Positions 36,670 through 45,316 of a DNA stretch of 64,000 bases are shown piece after piece. The notes under the pieces were generated by a model. It worked only from the letters and a program-made list of their open reading frames with translations, searched no databases and was not told the origin of the DNA. A program made the translations under genes and the position numbers. How positions within the stretch are numbered: the stretch's first letter is position 1; each line of letters opens with the position of its first letter. Source of the stretch: Massilia putida (lineage in GTDB: Bacteria > Pseudomonadota > Gammaproteobacteria > Burkholderiales > Burkholderiaceae_D); NCBI RefSeq assembly GCF_001941825.1, contig NZ_CP019038.1, forward strand, positions 310,001 to 374,000. The letters run 5' to 3'.

Positions 36670-38003
36670 TGCGCGCCCCCTTCCGGGTTCATCTGCACGG
36701 TCTGCTGGCTGGACGGATACAGGAAATTAAGTTGCGCCCACAGCCTGGCCGTGCTGGCTTCGAGCTGCAGTGCCTGCAAATGGACTTCCAGCTGGTTGCG
36801 GCGTGCCGCGAGAACCTCGCCGAGCGTCGCCTTGGCGCCGCGGTAGGCGGCCAGCGTTGCGGTACTTCTGTCGCCGGCAAGCGGCAACAGCTCGCGCCGG
36901 TAGCGCAGCAGCCGCTCGCGCCCGTTTTGCCACTCGTCGAGCATGACGCGGGTTTCGGCGACGTGTGCCCGCAGCATTTCCTCGCGGTCGTCGCGCGCTT
37001 GGTCGGCCAGTGCGAGCTTGGCGGCCAGCTCGCGGTCCTGCCGGTTCTTCCTGTCCCACTGCAGCGGGACCGATAGCCCGACCGATACCATGTCCGAAAA
37101 GGCCGGGCCGCGGTGCTGCAGCGCCACCTCGACAGTCCAGTCGGGCGTGCGGTTCGCCCGTGCCAACTGGGCCTCGGTGCGCGCGATGTCCTGTTGCCGG
37201 TCGAGCACGGCAATGTCCGGATGATGCGCCAGCATGGTGTCGAGCGTGGCGGGATCAAGCCGCACGTGATCGACGTCCGGCAAATCGCCCAGGGCCGCGC
37301 CCGCGACCGGGCCGGTCCAGCGGGCCAGCACCGTTTGCGCCGTGCTTACCCGCCGGTCGTAGTCGCTGGCCCGGTCCTGCGCGAGGGCGACCGCGCTGCG
37401 GGCTTCGAAGACATCGGCCTGGCTGCGCTTTCCACCCCGGTATGCCGCCTCGGCCGCCTGCAGGTCCAGTTCGGACAGGCCGATCTGGTCGTGCACGAGT
37501 TCCGCCATCCGCGACGCATAGTACAGGTCCAGCCAGGCCAGCGCGGTGTCGCGTTCGATCTGCGCGGTGGCGACGCGCTTATCCGCGGACGCCTTGTCCG
37601 CGGCGCGCTCGTACTGGGCGGCGCGCAGCCGCAGTTTGTCGGATCGGGTGAGCTCCTGCATCAGGCCGATCCTGCGCATGGTCATGAAATCGCTACCGAT
37701 GTTGAAGCGCGCCGGCCCGGTGATCGGAAGACTGTCGACGCCTGCCTTCAGGACCGGGTCGGGACGTTGTCCGGCTGCGATCGCCATGTCGCGCGCGGCG
37801 GCGATTGCCGCGTCCTTCGACGGCAACTGGCGGGAACGGGCAAGCGCCCGGTGCTGCGCTTCGGCGAGAGACAGGCTGACTGGCTCCGCCTTGGCATTGG
37901 GGGCGAAGATTTGCAATGCGAGCAGCATTGCGAAAGCGAGTGAATAGCGGAATGGGTCGCCGAGGCGAACGCCATTCCTGCCACTATGGGGTAACGACTG
38001 CAT
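36666..38003 (-). CDS. cusC: TolC-family outer-membrane efflux protein, CusC-like
   Basis: 445 residues from the ATG at 38003, chosen because GGAGC lies 7 bases upstream; an in-frame start 45 bases earlier lacks a site. A signal peptide ends near NAKAEP. TolC helical repeats: SLAEAQHRALARSRQLPSKDAAIAAARDMAIAAGQRPDPVLKAG, ARSAVALAQDRASDYDRRVSTAQTVL, RDREELRAHVAETRVMLDEWQNGRERLLRYRRELLPLAGD. It should form the outer-membrane duct for the Cus pump. Coupled to cusB by a 4-base overlap. Confidence 0.88.
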   Translation of the reverse strand: MQSLPHSGRNGVRLGDPFRYSLAFAMLLALQIFAPNAKAEPVSLSLAEAQHRALARSRQLPSKDAAIAAARDMAIAAGQRPDPVLKAGVDSLPITGPARFNIGSDFMTMRRIGLMQELTRSDKLRLRAAQYERAADKASADKRVATAQIERDTALAWLDLYYASRMAELVHDQIGLSELDLQAAEAAYRGGKRSQADVFEARSAVALAQDRASDYDRRVSTAQTVLARWTGPVAGAALGDLPDVDHVRLDPATLDTMLAHHPDIAVLDRQQDIARTEAQLARANRTPDWTVEVALQHRGPAFSDMVSVGLSVPLQWDRKNRQDRELAAKLALADQARDDREEMLRAHVAETRVMLDEWQNGRERLLRYRRELLPLAGDRSTATLAAYRGAKATLGEVLAARRNQLEVHLQALQLEASTARLWAQLNFLYPSSQQTVQMNPEGGAQ

Positions 38004-38080
38004 GTAAGAGCTCCAGATTGCGATGAACGACGCCGGCGCGCGAAACACGCGGCGGCGCTATGACGAGGCAATCTGGATGG

Positions 38081-38479
38081 CTATAGACGGAAGCAGCAGT
38101 GGCGGATGGCGATTGGTGGGGCAGTGCCGGAGGCAAGCAGGAATGAGGCTGGAATACTGACGCTGGTGGGGATGGCTTCGTCTGACGCCTCGATCAAGGC
38201 GACGAGACTCATCGGCACGAAGGGCTGGACGGGCGGAGGTTCCGCCTTATCGAGCGACTGCGGCGTCTTGTCAGCGTGCGCTTGGCACAGGCTCGGGCTC
38301 TGCTTGTCGATTTCGGAACAATCTGCCATCGGCTGGCCCGACGCCTGCATCATCACGGCTGGCGGCTCGACCGGTGTCAGTTTCGGACAGGCATAGGACG
38401 CTACTGCCAGCTGCATGAACAGCAGGCTGAACATTGTGACGATTGCAGTCACGAATTTTGTGCGGCGCGGGTATCTCAT
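38081..38479 (-). CDS. Small exported protein at the head of the cus operon
   Basis: 132 residues. A signal peptide covers residues 1-28 (FVTAIVTMFSLLFMQLAVASYA). The remainder has a few Cys (YACPKL, DCSEIDKQSPSLCQAH) and Pro/Ser-rich stretches with no recognised domain. Its position first in the copper operon, 78 bases before the cusC-like gene, suggests a copper-related or envelope-stress role (inference). A probable promoter lies just upstream. Confidence 0.6.
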   Translation of the reverse strand: MRYPRRTKFVTAIVTMFSLLFMQLAVASYACPKLTPVEPPAVMMQASGQPMADCSEIDKQSPSLCQAHADKTPQSLDKAEPPPVQPFVPMSLVALIEASDEAIPTSVSIPASFLLASGTAPPIAIRHCCFRL

Positions 38480-38480
38480 C

Positions 38481-38530
38481 GGTGAGCCTGTTTTCCCACT
38501 TGATTATAGCGCAATCGCATCCGGCTCACC
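38481..38530 (-). promoter_or_regulatory. Candidate promoter with flanking inverted repeat for the cus operon
   Basis: On the minus strand TATAAT (38504-38509) lies 25 bases before the start codon at 38479. An 8-base perfect inverted repeat GGTGAGCC/GGCTCACC (38481-38488 and 38523-38530) brackets it symmetrically, which would suit a dimeric regulator. No good -35 was identified, consistent with activator dependence. Confidence 0.45.
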
Positions 38531-38546
38531 TCTGGCCCGCAGGCTG

Positions 38547-39344
38547 TCAGCGGCGGCTCCTCCGGATCACTGCGCCGGCGGTCAGGGCGACCGTACCCAG
38601 CGCCGCGACGGTACGCCATTTGGGGGGCAAGGGGCGGTACAAGTCCGCCAGCCATGCAATCGCGGCCATGGGCGGGGCGGCACGCCACAGGTCGCGCTTG
38701 GCGCGGGGGCCCGCGAGGTTCGTCATCTCTCCCATCTTCCCGATCCCCATGGCCATCGCTGAAAACCTGCTGCTGCTGTCTTGCCTCGGCGGCTTCACAT
38801 CACGGACCGCCGCGTCCAGAGCCTGGACCAGTCCGCTTTCATCGCCCACCCATAAACCGCGGTAAACGATCATGCCGTCGCGGTCGGCAAGCCAGACCGC
38901 ATTCGGCTTCTTGTCGAGGGCTCGGTGGACGCTGCCATCCACGTCATCGATGGCGATGGGGAAAGGCAGCCGGTCACGCGCCTGCAATGCCTTCGCGTGC
39001 TCCAGCTTTTGATCGTAGGTACGCGGCTGCTCGATGCGTTCGCCTGGATGGGCTTCGCGCACGATCACCATGACAAAATCGACGTCCTGGCCGAATTCCT
39101 CGTACATCTCCTTTATCATGGGGTTCGAACTAGCCGTCATCGGACAGGAAAGCGACCCCGTCATCAAGAGCAGTGGCTTACGTCTGGGGAACGCGGTCGA
39201 GCCGATCCGGCCTCCGTCCAGCAAGGGAAGGTCGAATTGCGGAATGCGCTCGCCAGGTCGGGGGGCGTCATCGCCGAACGCCATATCTTCCATCATGACT
39301 TTGGTCGTTACATGGTCGTACGTGTAATCACTCGGCGTGGTCAT
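38547..39344 (-). CDS. Redoxin-family protein, iodothyronine-deiodinase-like
   Basis: 265 residues. The central thioredoxin fold (ERIPQFDLPLLDGGRIGSTAFPRRKPLLLMTGSLSCPMTASSNPMIKEMYEEFGQDVDFVMVIVREAHPGE) has SLSCPMT at the redox position of deiodinase-like proteins, plus YDQKLEHAKALQ and VWLADRDGMIVYRGLWVGDE. The C-terminal segment (WRTVAALGTVALTAGAVI) is a membrane helix. Probably a thiol peroxidase-like or reductase activity of unknown substrate. Its start overlaps the alpha/beta hydrolase stop (ATGA), so the pair is translationally coupled. Confidence 0.75.
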   Translation of the reverse strand: MTTPSDYTYDHVTTKVMMEDMAFGDDAPRPGERIPQFDLPLLDGGRIGSTAFPRRKPLLLMTGSLSCPMTASSNPMIKEMYEEFGQDVDFVMVIVREAHPGERIEQPRTYDQKLEHAKALQARDRLPFPIAIDDVDGSVHRALDKKPNAVWLADRDGMIVYRGLWVGDESGLVQALDAAVRDVKPPRQDSSSRFSAMAMGIGKMGEMTNLAGPRAKRDLWRAAPPMAAIAWLADLYRPLPPKWRTVAALGTVALTAGAVIRRSRR

Positions 39345-40180
39345 TGAACGTTCTCCTGGAGTGCGTGGTTGGATGCCTGTGCCAGCAGCTCATCGATAGC
39401 AGCCGCGACGATATCAGGGTAGTCCTCGGGGGTGAAATGCTTGCCGCCGGGGATCCTGTAGAGCGGCGCCTTGAGGTCGCGCGACAAGCGCTCGCCATAC
39501 TCGATTTTTTGAAGCTGGTCAGCTTCTCCCCACACGACACGTACCGGTACGGTCAAACCGGACAACTGCCCGGCGACAGCAAGCGTATCGTGCGTATCGA
39601 GGGATTGGACCTGTCGGACAAATGCATCCGGCCCGAATCGTGAGGAATACATCGCCCAGTGCACACGGAGCGCTTCCAATGCTTTCTCCTTGGAGACATG
39701 CCCACGGAGAAACATCATGCGCAAAATCATCTTGAGCGCGGCTGGCGGCAGGTGGCGGACGAGACCGCCCGATGTCGCTAGCGCCTTCACGCTAGGAATC
39801 GGCCACGAGTCATAGGCAATCGCGTTGGTGAGCATCAGGCCGGCGCACAAGTCCGGGCGGCGCACGGCGAGGATCTGGACCACCCCCCCGCCCAGGTCAT
39901 GTCCCGCGAACACGGCGCGCGAAATTCCGAGGGCATCCACGAATGCGGCAAGATAGTCTGCCTGCCTGGCCACGGAGATGTCGCGTCCCCTGCCCTGCAC
40001 GCGCGACGAGCCGTAGCCCACCATTTCCCAGGCGATGCAACGCGCACCCGGCAGTCTTGGGGTTACGTGGCGCCACAATGCTGGCGAAGTCGGTATGCCA
40101 TGGACCAGGACCACGGGGAATCCACTCCCGCTTTCGACCCACGACATACGCGTATTTTCCACAGTAATCGTCTGTTCCAT
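39341..40180 (-). CDS. Alpha/beta hydrolase with Asp nucleophile
   Basis: 279 residues. HGIPTSPALW is the oxyanion region, and GHDLGGG puts Asp at the nucleophile elbow, as in haloalkane dehalogenases and epoxide hydrolases rather than Ser esterases. VWGEADQ and GGKHFTPEDYPDIV supply the acid and His regions. Substrate unknown. Upstream in the same operon as the redoxin (4-base overlap). The combination with a deiodinase-like redoxin could point to dehalogenation or epoxide detoxification, which is speculative. Confidence 0.85.
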   Translation of the reverse strand: MEQTITVENTRMSWVESGSGFPVVLVHGIPTSPALWRHVTPRLPGARCIAWEMVGYGSSRVQGRGRDISVARQADYLAAFVDALGISRAVFAGHDLGGGVVQILAVRRPDLCAGLMLTNAIAYDSWPIPSVKALATSGGLVRHLPPAALKMILRMMFLRGHVSKEKALEALRVHWAMYSSRFGPDAFVRQVQSLDTHDTLAVAGQLSGLTVPVRVVWGEADQLQKIEYGERLSRDLKAPLYRIPGGKHFTPEDYPDIVAAAIDELLAQASNHALQENVQ

Positions 40181-40294
40181 GTAGTCCTTTCGGCAGCGTC
40201 ATTTTCTGCGTGCACTTTTCAACAATTTTTCGTGTTTTTTTAAAGCTCAGCGATTATCCGTCACCGCATATAAATCCGGCGCCGCTATGGAGTC

Positions 40295-40744
40295 TTAGTG
40301 AGCAGAAGCAGTTCGCCCCTGGGACATGAGCAGCCTTCCGTACGTCCACCCCAGTACCGCGCCAAAAATCAGGTGTAACACCAGGGTCATCATCGGTGCC
40401 ATGATCCCCATGTTCATTCCGAACAAGCCGGCGCCAGCCATCGGCATCAGTGCGACCATCATGATCAGCCACCCTATAAACGACAGAAGCAGACCTTGCG
40501 CAACGAGTGACTTGCCTGTCGTGGATCTCGCGATCAACGCCATCGCGAACCCGTAGCCAAGTGTTCCGATCATGAAGTGGACGATCCAGCCAATGATCGG
40601 GCTGTTGGGCGCACCCATCATCCCGGCGATCATTTTCGGCAAGTCGAGCTCCGGCATGATTCCCATGACCGACTTCATCACCATCAGGATCGACAGTACG
40701 ACCGTTGCGGCAAGTCCAGCTTGAAATCCTTTTGCGATTTGCAT
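40295..40744 (-). CDS. Small membrane protein (DUF6789-like)
   Basis: 149 residues from the ATG at 40744, with AAGGAG upstream; the longer frame start at 40813 lacks a site. Four membrane helices: FQAGLAATVVLSILMVMKSVMGIM, IIGWIVHFMIGTLGYGFAMALIA, LLLSFIGWLIMMVALMPMAGAG, GIMAPMMTLVLHLIFGAVLGWTYG. This is the pattern of DUF6789-type small integral proteins. Function unknown. Divergent from the HPP-like gene. Confidence 0.7.
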   Translation of the reverse strand: MQIAKGFQAGLAATVVLSILMVMKSVMGIMPELDLPKMIAGMMGAPNSPIIGWIVHFMIGTLGYGFAMALIARSTTGKSLVAQGLLLSFIGWLIMMVALMPMAGAGLFGMNMGIMAPMMTLVLHLIFGAVLGWTYGRLLMSQGRTASAH

Positions 40745-40982
40745 GGTTCGGCTCCTTTTTGAACGCAGGCCGGCGAAATGCCAACCAAAGACAGATAGTC
40801 GGAACGACATCACGTTTTCTTACATGGCTCGTGTAAAAAAAATTCGGCTTGCCTGACATTGTGTTGACGCGAGAAAATAGTAGCCGCGATGTAAGAACTT
40901 CTATCGGATTCCGTCTTACCTCGGGGATGCGACATTTATGTCAAACGGTCGAGCGCCTTATCGACATCAAATATAATTTCAC
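40745..40982. promoter_or_regulatory. Divergent intergenic region
   Basis: 238 bases between two divergent membrane-protein genes, AT-rich near 40830 (GTAAAAAAAATTCGG). It must hold both promoters. TTGACG near 40863 is a possible -35 for the rightward gene, but no convincing -10 was assigned. Confidence 0.35.
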
Positions 40983-41954
40983 ATGAGTATTCCTAGTCGA
41001 CAAGTTCGGGTTACTTTGTTACTGCTGCCGGTCGTCTATCTGAGTGGTCTTGCCAAGGTGGCCGACTTCACTGGGGTGATTTATCTGCTGTTTCCAGAAT
41101 TGGCAGCGCTTGCCTACGACATATTGTCCAGGCCGAATGGGACTTGGGCCAGATCGCCAGCCATGGTCGCGGTTACCCCTGTGTTCACCGCCATGTGTGG
41201 GATTGTAATTGCACGCCTGCTGCCCTACGGACCGTGGTCAGTTGCGCTGTGTATCGCAAGCGCGATCTTAACGATTCATGTGCTGCGATCCCCGGTTGCA
41301 CCAGCGATCTCTGCAGCCCTGCTTCCCCTATCCTTGGGCGTGACGAGTTGGTGGTATCCGCCATCGATTGCCATGGGCACGGCCGGATTGGCCTGTCTGT
41401 CGATACTGACCAGGCGTATCGGGACAACCATGGCTGAAGCGACGCCGCCCACGCCATCTGACGAACTGGACGATGAAATGGAGGAACCGCCCCGGGACTA
41501 TCGTTGGATGGGCGTCTTTGTCGCGTTCTTGGTAAGTGCCTACATGCTTGGACAAGTAACGGGCCTGCGGCTGATCCTATTTCCGCCTTTGATCGTGATT
41601 GCGTTCGAAATGTTGGCGCATGTCGATGGATGCCCTTGGGCACAGCGGCCGCTTGCGGTGCCACTCGCTTGCACGATCGCGGCGGCATCCGGAGTGGCCG
41701 CCTTGTGCCTGTCGGGACCCGGGCCGGTATCGGTTGCGCTCTCGATGGCGGCTGGCATTGCCGCGGTACGCGCGCTGCGCGTGCATGTCCCTCCTGCGCT
41801 TGCCGTCAGCCTGCTGCCGCAAGTAATCGACCAACCGGACTGGCGCTTCGTCCTGGCAGTTGCGATCGGCAGTACGCTGTTGACGACCATGTTTCTTGCT
41901 GTTCGGGTGGCCCGGCCGGTCATGATGCGGATGTCTAGCGTGCGGCTGCCATAG
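40983..41954 (+). CDS. Integral membrane protein, HPP-family-like
   Basis: 323 residues, about eight membrane helices in two similar halves. The halves share an HPP-like core: LRSPVAPAISAALLPLSLGVTSWW and LRVHVPPALAVSLLPQVIDQPDWRFVLAVAIGSTLL, reminiscent of the HPP family whose members are linked to nitrite/metal or small-ion handling. The central loop is acidic (PSDELDDEMEEPPRDYRW). No substrate can be named. The gene is divergent from a small membrane gene and 25 bases before the leader ORF of the FAD oxidoreductase. Confidence 0.65.
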   Translation: MSIPSRQVRVTLLLLPVVYLSGLAKVADFTGVIYLLFPELAALAYDILSRPNGTWARSPAMVAVTPVFTAMCGIVIARLLPYGPWSVALCIASAILTIHVLRSPVAPAISAALLPLSLGVTSWWYPPSIAMGTAGLACLSILTRRIGTTMAEATPPTPSDELDDEMEEPPRDYRWMGVFVAFLVSAYMLGQVTGLRLILFPPLIVIAFEMLAHVDGCPWAQRPLAVPLACTIAAASGVAALCLSGPGPVSVALSMAAGIAAVRALRVHVPPALAVSLLPQVIDQPDWRFVLAVAIGSTLLTTMFLAVRVARPVMMRMSSVRLP

Positions 41955-41979
41955 CCGCGCCTTGTCGAGGAGCGGAGCC

Positions 41980-42003
41980 ATGCCGACCACGCTAGCGCCA
42001 TGA
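41980..42003 (+). CDS. Seven-codon leader ORF (MPTTLAP)
   Basis: ATG at 41980, 7 bases after a strong GAGGAG site, reads seven codons and stops with TGA overlapping the oxidoreductase start in the sequence ATGA (42000-42003). The downstream ATG has no usable ribosome site of its own, so ribosomes probably start here and re-initiate at 42000. A translational coupling device rather than a peptide with a function. Confidence 0.5.
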   Translation: MPTTLAP

Positions 42004-43115
42004 GACGCCTGATACTGGCCGGCGCCGGCCACGCACATGCGCGTGTTCTACTGGAACTGGCCCTGCGCCCCGTTACCGACGTCGAGGTCATTCTTGTCTC
42101 GCCGGTCGCGCAAGCGCCCTATTCCGGAATGGTGCCGGGATGGATGGCGGGCCATTATCGTTGGGAAGAATGCTGTGTCGACTTCGAGCGCCTGTGCGAG
42201 CGCGCAGGGGCCAGGCTGTATGTGTCAAGCTTGACAGGAATCGACGTGATGCGCTCCCAGGTCGTGCTTGATGACGCAGAACAGCTTTCTTTCGACTGGC
42301 TATCGCTGGATATCGGCTCCACCTTGCAGCCGCCGGCAAGTAAGCGGCTCGATATCTTGCCTATGCGTCCACTGGCTACACTGAACACTCGCTGGAATGC
42401 ATTGCTGGAGCGCGTGGCGCGCCTCGGCAACGGCAGCCGCTTCCGCGTGCTCATGGCGGGCGGTGGGGCAGCCGGCGTCGAAAGCGTTCTCGCTGCTTGG
42501 AAGGGGCTGAGGCAGGCTGCTCCGACAGTCAATTTTACGATGACGCTGGCGACGCAAGGCAGCAAGATCGTCCCGGCCATGGCGGCCGGAGCCAGCCATC
42601 GGCTCGAGCGTCATCTTTCCCGCAGGGGCATCGCGGTTGTCCGCAACTTTTCCGCGAGTCATATCGACGGCGATGCCGTGATGGCCGCCGACGGGCGACG
42701 TTTGCACGCCGACGTCGCGCTATGGGCGACCGGCGCCCAGGCCCATGCATGGCCGGCCCGGTCCGGACTTCCGGTCGACGAGCATGGCTTCATACGCATC
42801 GATCGGTGCCTGCGCGTGATCGGCATCGCAAACATCTTTGCCAGCGGAGATTGCGCATCGTGGCAGCCGCCCTTGCCAAAAGCGGGTGTCTTTGCGGTGC
42901 GGATGGGACCGGTGCTCGCGCATAATCTTCGCGCGCTCATCCAAGGCACAGCGTTACGCTCGTATCATCCGCAGCGGCGCCACCTGGTCCTGCTGGGAAC
43001 CTGCAGCCGGCATGCGGTGGCGTCATGGGGCCCCCTGTCCTGCGAAGGCGACTGGGTCTGGGACTGGAAGGAGCGCATCGACCGACGTTTCCTTGCGCGC
43101 TACAACAGCACCTAG
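42000..43115 (+). CDS. FAD-dependent pyridine nucleotide-disulfide oxidoreductase (SelD-associated/NDH-like)
   Basis: 371 residues. The FAD-binding motif is LILAGAGHAHARVLLEL, the second nucleotide motif is LMAGGGAAGVESVLAAW, and FASGDCASW is the C-terminal FAD contact. The architecture resembles NADH dehydrogenase-like proteins that in many bacteria are adjacent or fused to selenophosphate synthetase (selD). No selD is seen here. Electron donor and acceptor unknown. Its start is coupled to a 7-codon leader ORF. Convergent with a TauE/SafE transporter gene. Confidence 0.82.
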   Translation: MRRLILAGAGHAHARVLLELALRPVTDVEVILVSPVAQAPYSGMVPGWMAGHYRWEECCVDFERLCERAGARLYVSSLTGIDVMRSQVVLDDAEQLSFDWLSLDIGSTLQPPASKRLDILPMRPLATLNTRWNALLERVARLGNGSRFRVLMAGGGAAGVESVLAAWKGLRQAAPTVNFTMTLATQGSKIVPAMAAGASHRLERHLSRRGIAVVRNFSASHIDGDAVMAADGRRLHADVALWATGAQAHAWPARSGLPVDEHGFIRIDRCLRVIGIANIFASGDCASWQPPLPKAGVFAVRMGPVLAHNLRALIQGTALRSYHPQRRHLVLLGTCSRHAVASWGPLSCEGDWVWDWKERIDRRFLARYNST

Positions 43116-43169
43116 AGGGCGACCGCGCTCGCGACGCCAGCTTGCACTCTCACGCCGCGGCGTGGCCGC

Positions 43170-44093
43170 TTATCCGAACCGGCCAGCAAACACGGTAAAC
43201 GCGAGAAGGAACACGATACCGATCATGCTGAAAAGCGCAGCGAAAAAGTAGCGTGTCGCCCGCTCGCTCAGGCGTCCTTGCAAGCGCGTTCCGATCGCAG
43301 CGCCGATGATCGCTCCGGGAACGCCCCACACGATCAAGTTCCATGGAATCGCTGCCCAGCCACCCTGCCGGCCGAGCAGGACGCCGTGCGCCAGGGACGC
43401 CGCCACCACCGTTCCTGCAACCACGAAGGTGGATGTTGCAGCGGCAACCGGTACTGGCACCCGTCCCTTGCGCACCAGCGCCGGCAAAGTCGCTTCACCT
43501 ACCCCGGTCGAGATCAGCCCGGCGAGGAACGCGCCGATAACGGAGACAACCCGCTGCCCCTTCTCGAAATGCGCACACCAGTCATAGGTTTTCCCGTCTG
43601 CCGCGGCCAGATGACGCTGCCGTCCAGACGGGCAATGCTCGTCTTTCGACGAGCATTCGGATTCGCACACGATGCAGGGACAAGCGACTTCCGGTCGCCG
43701 GACCGGTGTATCGCCGCAGCGCCCCAGCATCCACGCCACGCCGAGCGTGGCCACACCGTAGACGATGTGCAGCAACGTCGCGGGCGCCTGGTGGGCCAGC
43801 AAGGCGCCGACGATGGCAGACGGCCCGGTGACGGCAATCAGCGAGCGGGCGCGAGGCGTATCGACGAGTCGCATCCGCAGGTAGTGGTATACGCCGGCGC
43901 CAAAACCGGCGGTTTCGAGGAACAGCGCCGCACCGATCGCCTGGACCGTGGTCATGCGCGGAACGTGCAGGAGTGGAAAAACAAGAAGGAACATTGGCGT
44001 CATGAGCGCTGCCCCGCTGATGCCGCTGAACGTGGCCGTCCCGGCAATGACGATACAAGCCGGCAGCATAAACCAGTACACAGTCCAATCCAT
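43170..44093 (-). CDS. TauE/SafE-family sulfite/anion exporter-like membrane protein
   Basis: 307 residues from an ATG with GGAGGAG upstream. Eight or so membrane helices in two repeats (ISGAALMTPMFLLVFPLLHVP, ISTGVGEATLPALVRKGRVPVPVAAATSTFVVAGTVVAASL, WGVPGAIIGAAIGTRL) match TauE/SafE. The loop between halves is Cys-rich (GRCGDTPVRRPEVACPCIVCESECSSKDEHCPSG), unusual for the family and possibly a metal- or thiol-binding site. Last gene of the MerR-promoter operon. Likely exports an oxyanion or thiol compound (inference). Confidence 0.85.
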   Translation of the reverse strand: MDWTVYWFMLPACIVIAGTATFSGISGAALMTPMFLLVFPLLHVPRMTTVQAIGAALFLETAGFGAGVYHYLRMRLVDTPRARSLIAVTGPSAIVGALLAHQAPATLLHIVYGVATLGVAWMLGRCGDTPVRRPEVACPCIVCESECSSKDEHCPSGRQRHLAAADGKTYDWCAHFEKGQRVVSVIGAFLAGLISTGVGEATLPALVRKGRVPVPVAAATSTFVVAGTVVAASLAHGVLLGRQGGWAAIPWNLIVWGVPGAIIGAAIGTRLQGRLSERATRYFFAALFSMIGIVFLLAFTVFAGRFG

Positions 44094-44164
44094 GCTCGCT
44101 CCTCCACAACGATGACGGTATGATCTTGGGAACTCACTACTTCCGCCGCGTGTTTGAAACCTGG

Positions 44165-44284
44165 TCAGCGATCCTTGCGATGATCGAAGAAGAGGTATTT
44201 CACCAGGGCTGCCAGGAGGAGCACCAGGATCACAATTCCAAGCAACCAGCCCAGTCCCATCCAGATCATCATTTGATTCATCAT
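44165..44284 (-). CDS. 39-residue single-span membrane peptide
   Basis: ATG at 44284 with GGAGGC 6 bases upstream, reading MMNQMMIWMGLGWLLGIVI and then LVLLLAALVKYLFFDHRKDR. It has one membrane helix with a basic C-terminus and a Met-rich N-terminus. It is below common gene-length cut-offs and would be missed. It sits between the CcdA-like and TauE genes, in the same direction, and shares their operon. A role as a small transporter subunit or regulator is possible. Confidence 0.7.
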   Translation of the reverse strand: MMNQMMIWMGLGWLLGIVILVLLLAALVKYLFFDHRKDR

Positions 44285-44354
44285 GGCTTGCCTCCGCGAG
44301 CGATCAAAAAAGCCAGGTTGGCGGACGTCGGCCGGGCCGCCGTATGGATTTGTT

Positions 44355-45050
44355 TCACGCTGCCAGCCCGGGCACCAGCAAAAGATAAGCGTTTAGCATA
44401 TACAGGCCGGTGAGCATGAGTAGTACGCCTCCAACCATTTCGAAAGCTTTGTGAAATCGCCTCAGCCCCGACAAATTTTCCAGCCATCCCACGGCAATCG
44501 CCCCAAGCAGGATCGGGATCGCACGCCCCGACGCGAAGGCCAGCAGGAGCAAGGTCCCGAACCCGGGCGAGCCAATGCCGGCGGTCACGCCCAGCAACAC
44601 CACCAGCGCGGGCGTGCAGAATGGGCAAATCGCCACCGAGAACGGGATGCCCAGTGCAAAAGCACCCCACGCCCCTGTCACCGGCCTGGCCCTCGACTTC
44701 AATGCCGGTAGCGGCAAGCGCAGCCATCCAGGCCAGATCAGGCCGAGCAGGAACAGCAGCGGCCCGAGGACAAGGCCCCATGCACGGCCGAGCAGATGCT
44801 GGACCCACACGCCTCCCAGCCCTGCCACCAAGCCAAGAGCGACATGCGTCAGGATCATGCCGAGCACAAACAGCCCTCCGTAGCGAACGGCCTGGCGCGG
44901 ACTGCGCGACCTCGTCACGTAGGCGAGCGACACGGGAATCGCCGCCAGCGCGACCGGATTGAAGCTGAACAAAAAACCGGTGATGAAACCGATCGACAGC
45001 GCCGCGAGGCCCGCTTGCTCAACCGCCATGCGCAGTGCTCCAACGTCCAT
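44355..45050 (-). CDS. CcdA/DsbD-like transmembrane electron-transfer protein
   Basis: 231 residues, six or more membrane helices. The second conserved site has ICPFCTPALVVLL, the Cys-Pro pattern of CcdA/DsbD-type thiol carriers. The first site reads SFNPVALAAIPVSLAYV, so the first conserved Cys of CcdA is replaced by Val. It therefore may not shuttle disulfides in the classical way. Its start overlaps the thioredoxin-like stop (TAATG), so it is translated with that partner, which fits a thiol relay across the inner membrane. Confidence 0.78.
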   Translation of the reverse strand: MDVGALRMAVEQAGLAALSIGFITGFLFSFNPVALAAIPVSLAYVTRSRSPRQAVRYGGLFVLGMILTHVALGLVAGLGGVWVQHLLGRAWGLVLGPLLFLLGLIWPGWLRLPLPALKSRARPVTGAWGAFALGIPFSVAICPFCTPALVVLLGVTAGIGSPGFGTLLLLAFASGRAIPILLGAIAVGWLENLSGLRRFHKAFEMVGGVLLMLTGLYMLNAYLLLVPGLAA

Positions 45051-45316
45051 TACGAATGCTCCAGGCTGCTCAACATCGCGCGGAACCGCTCAGGGGTCGG
45101 CAGCGACGAAAACTTCAGCTCGCCGTTCACGGCGATGGCGGGCATGCTCAGAACGCCCAGCGATACCGCGTAATCGAGCTCTTCGAGTACGTTGACCTCG
45201 CGCCAGACGACCGCATCCTCGCCGAGCATCGTGGTCGCGATCGCGTGCAACTTGGCTTGCGCAACAGCGCATTTGCCGCAACCCGGCGCGGCGATGAGTT
45301 CAATCCGGACGCTCAT
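45050..45316 (-). CDS. Thioredoxin-family small protein (CGKC motif)
   Basis: 88 residues from the ATG at 45316, which overlaps the MerR stop in [22 protein letters not shown] is a glutaredoxin/thioredoxin redox motif with CxxC at residues 11-14. [15 protein letters not shown] contains the cis-Pro loop. No signal peptide. Probably the cytoplasmic thiol partner of the adjacent CcdA-like protein. Such fusions of MerR regulator, thioredoxin and membrane thiol carrier often respond to metals or arsenic/selenium compounds (inference). Confidence 0.82.
   Translation of the reverse strand: MSVRIELIAAPGCGKCAVAQAKLHAIATTMLGEDAVVWREVNVLEELDYAVSLGVLSMPAIAVNGELKFSSLPTPERFRAMLSSLEHS

Noticed and set aside
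35164..36846. A 560-codon plus frame opposite cusB
   Set aside because: Shadow frame of an unambiguous adaptor gene.
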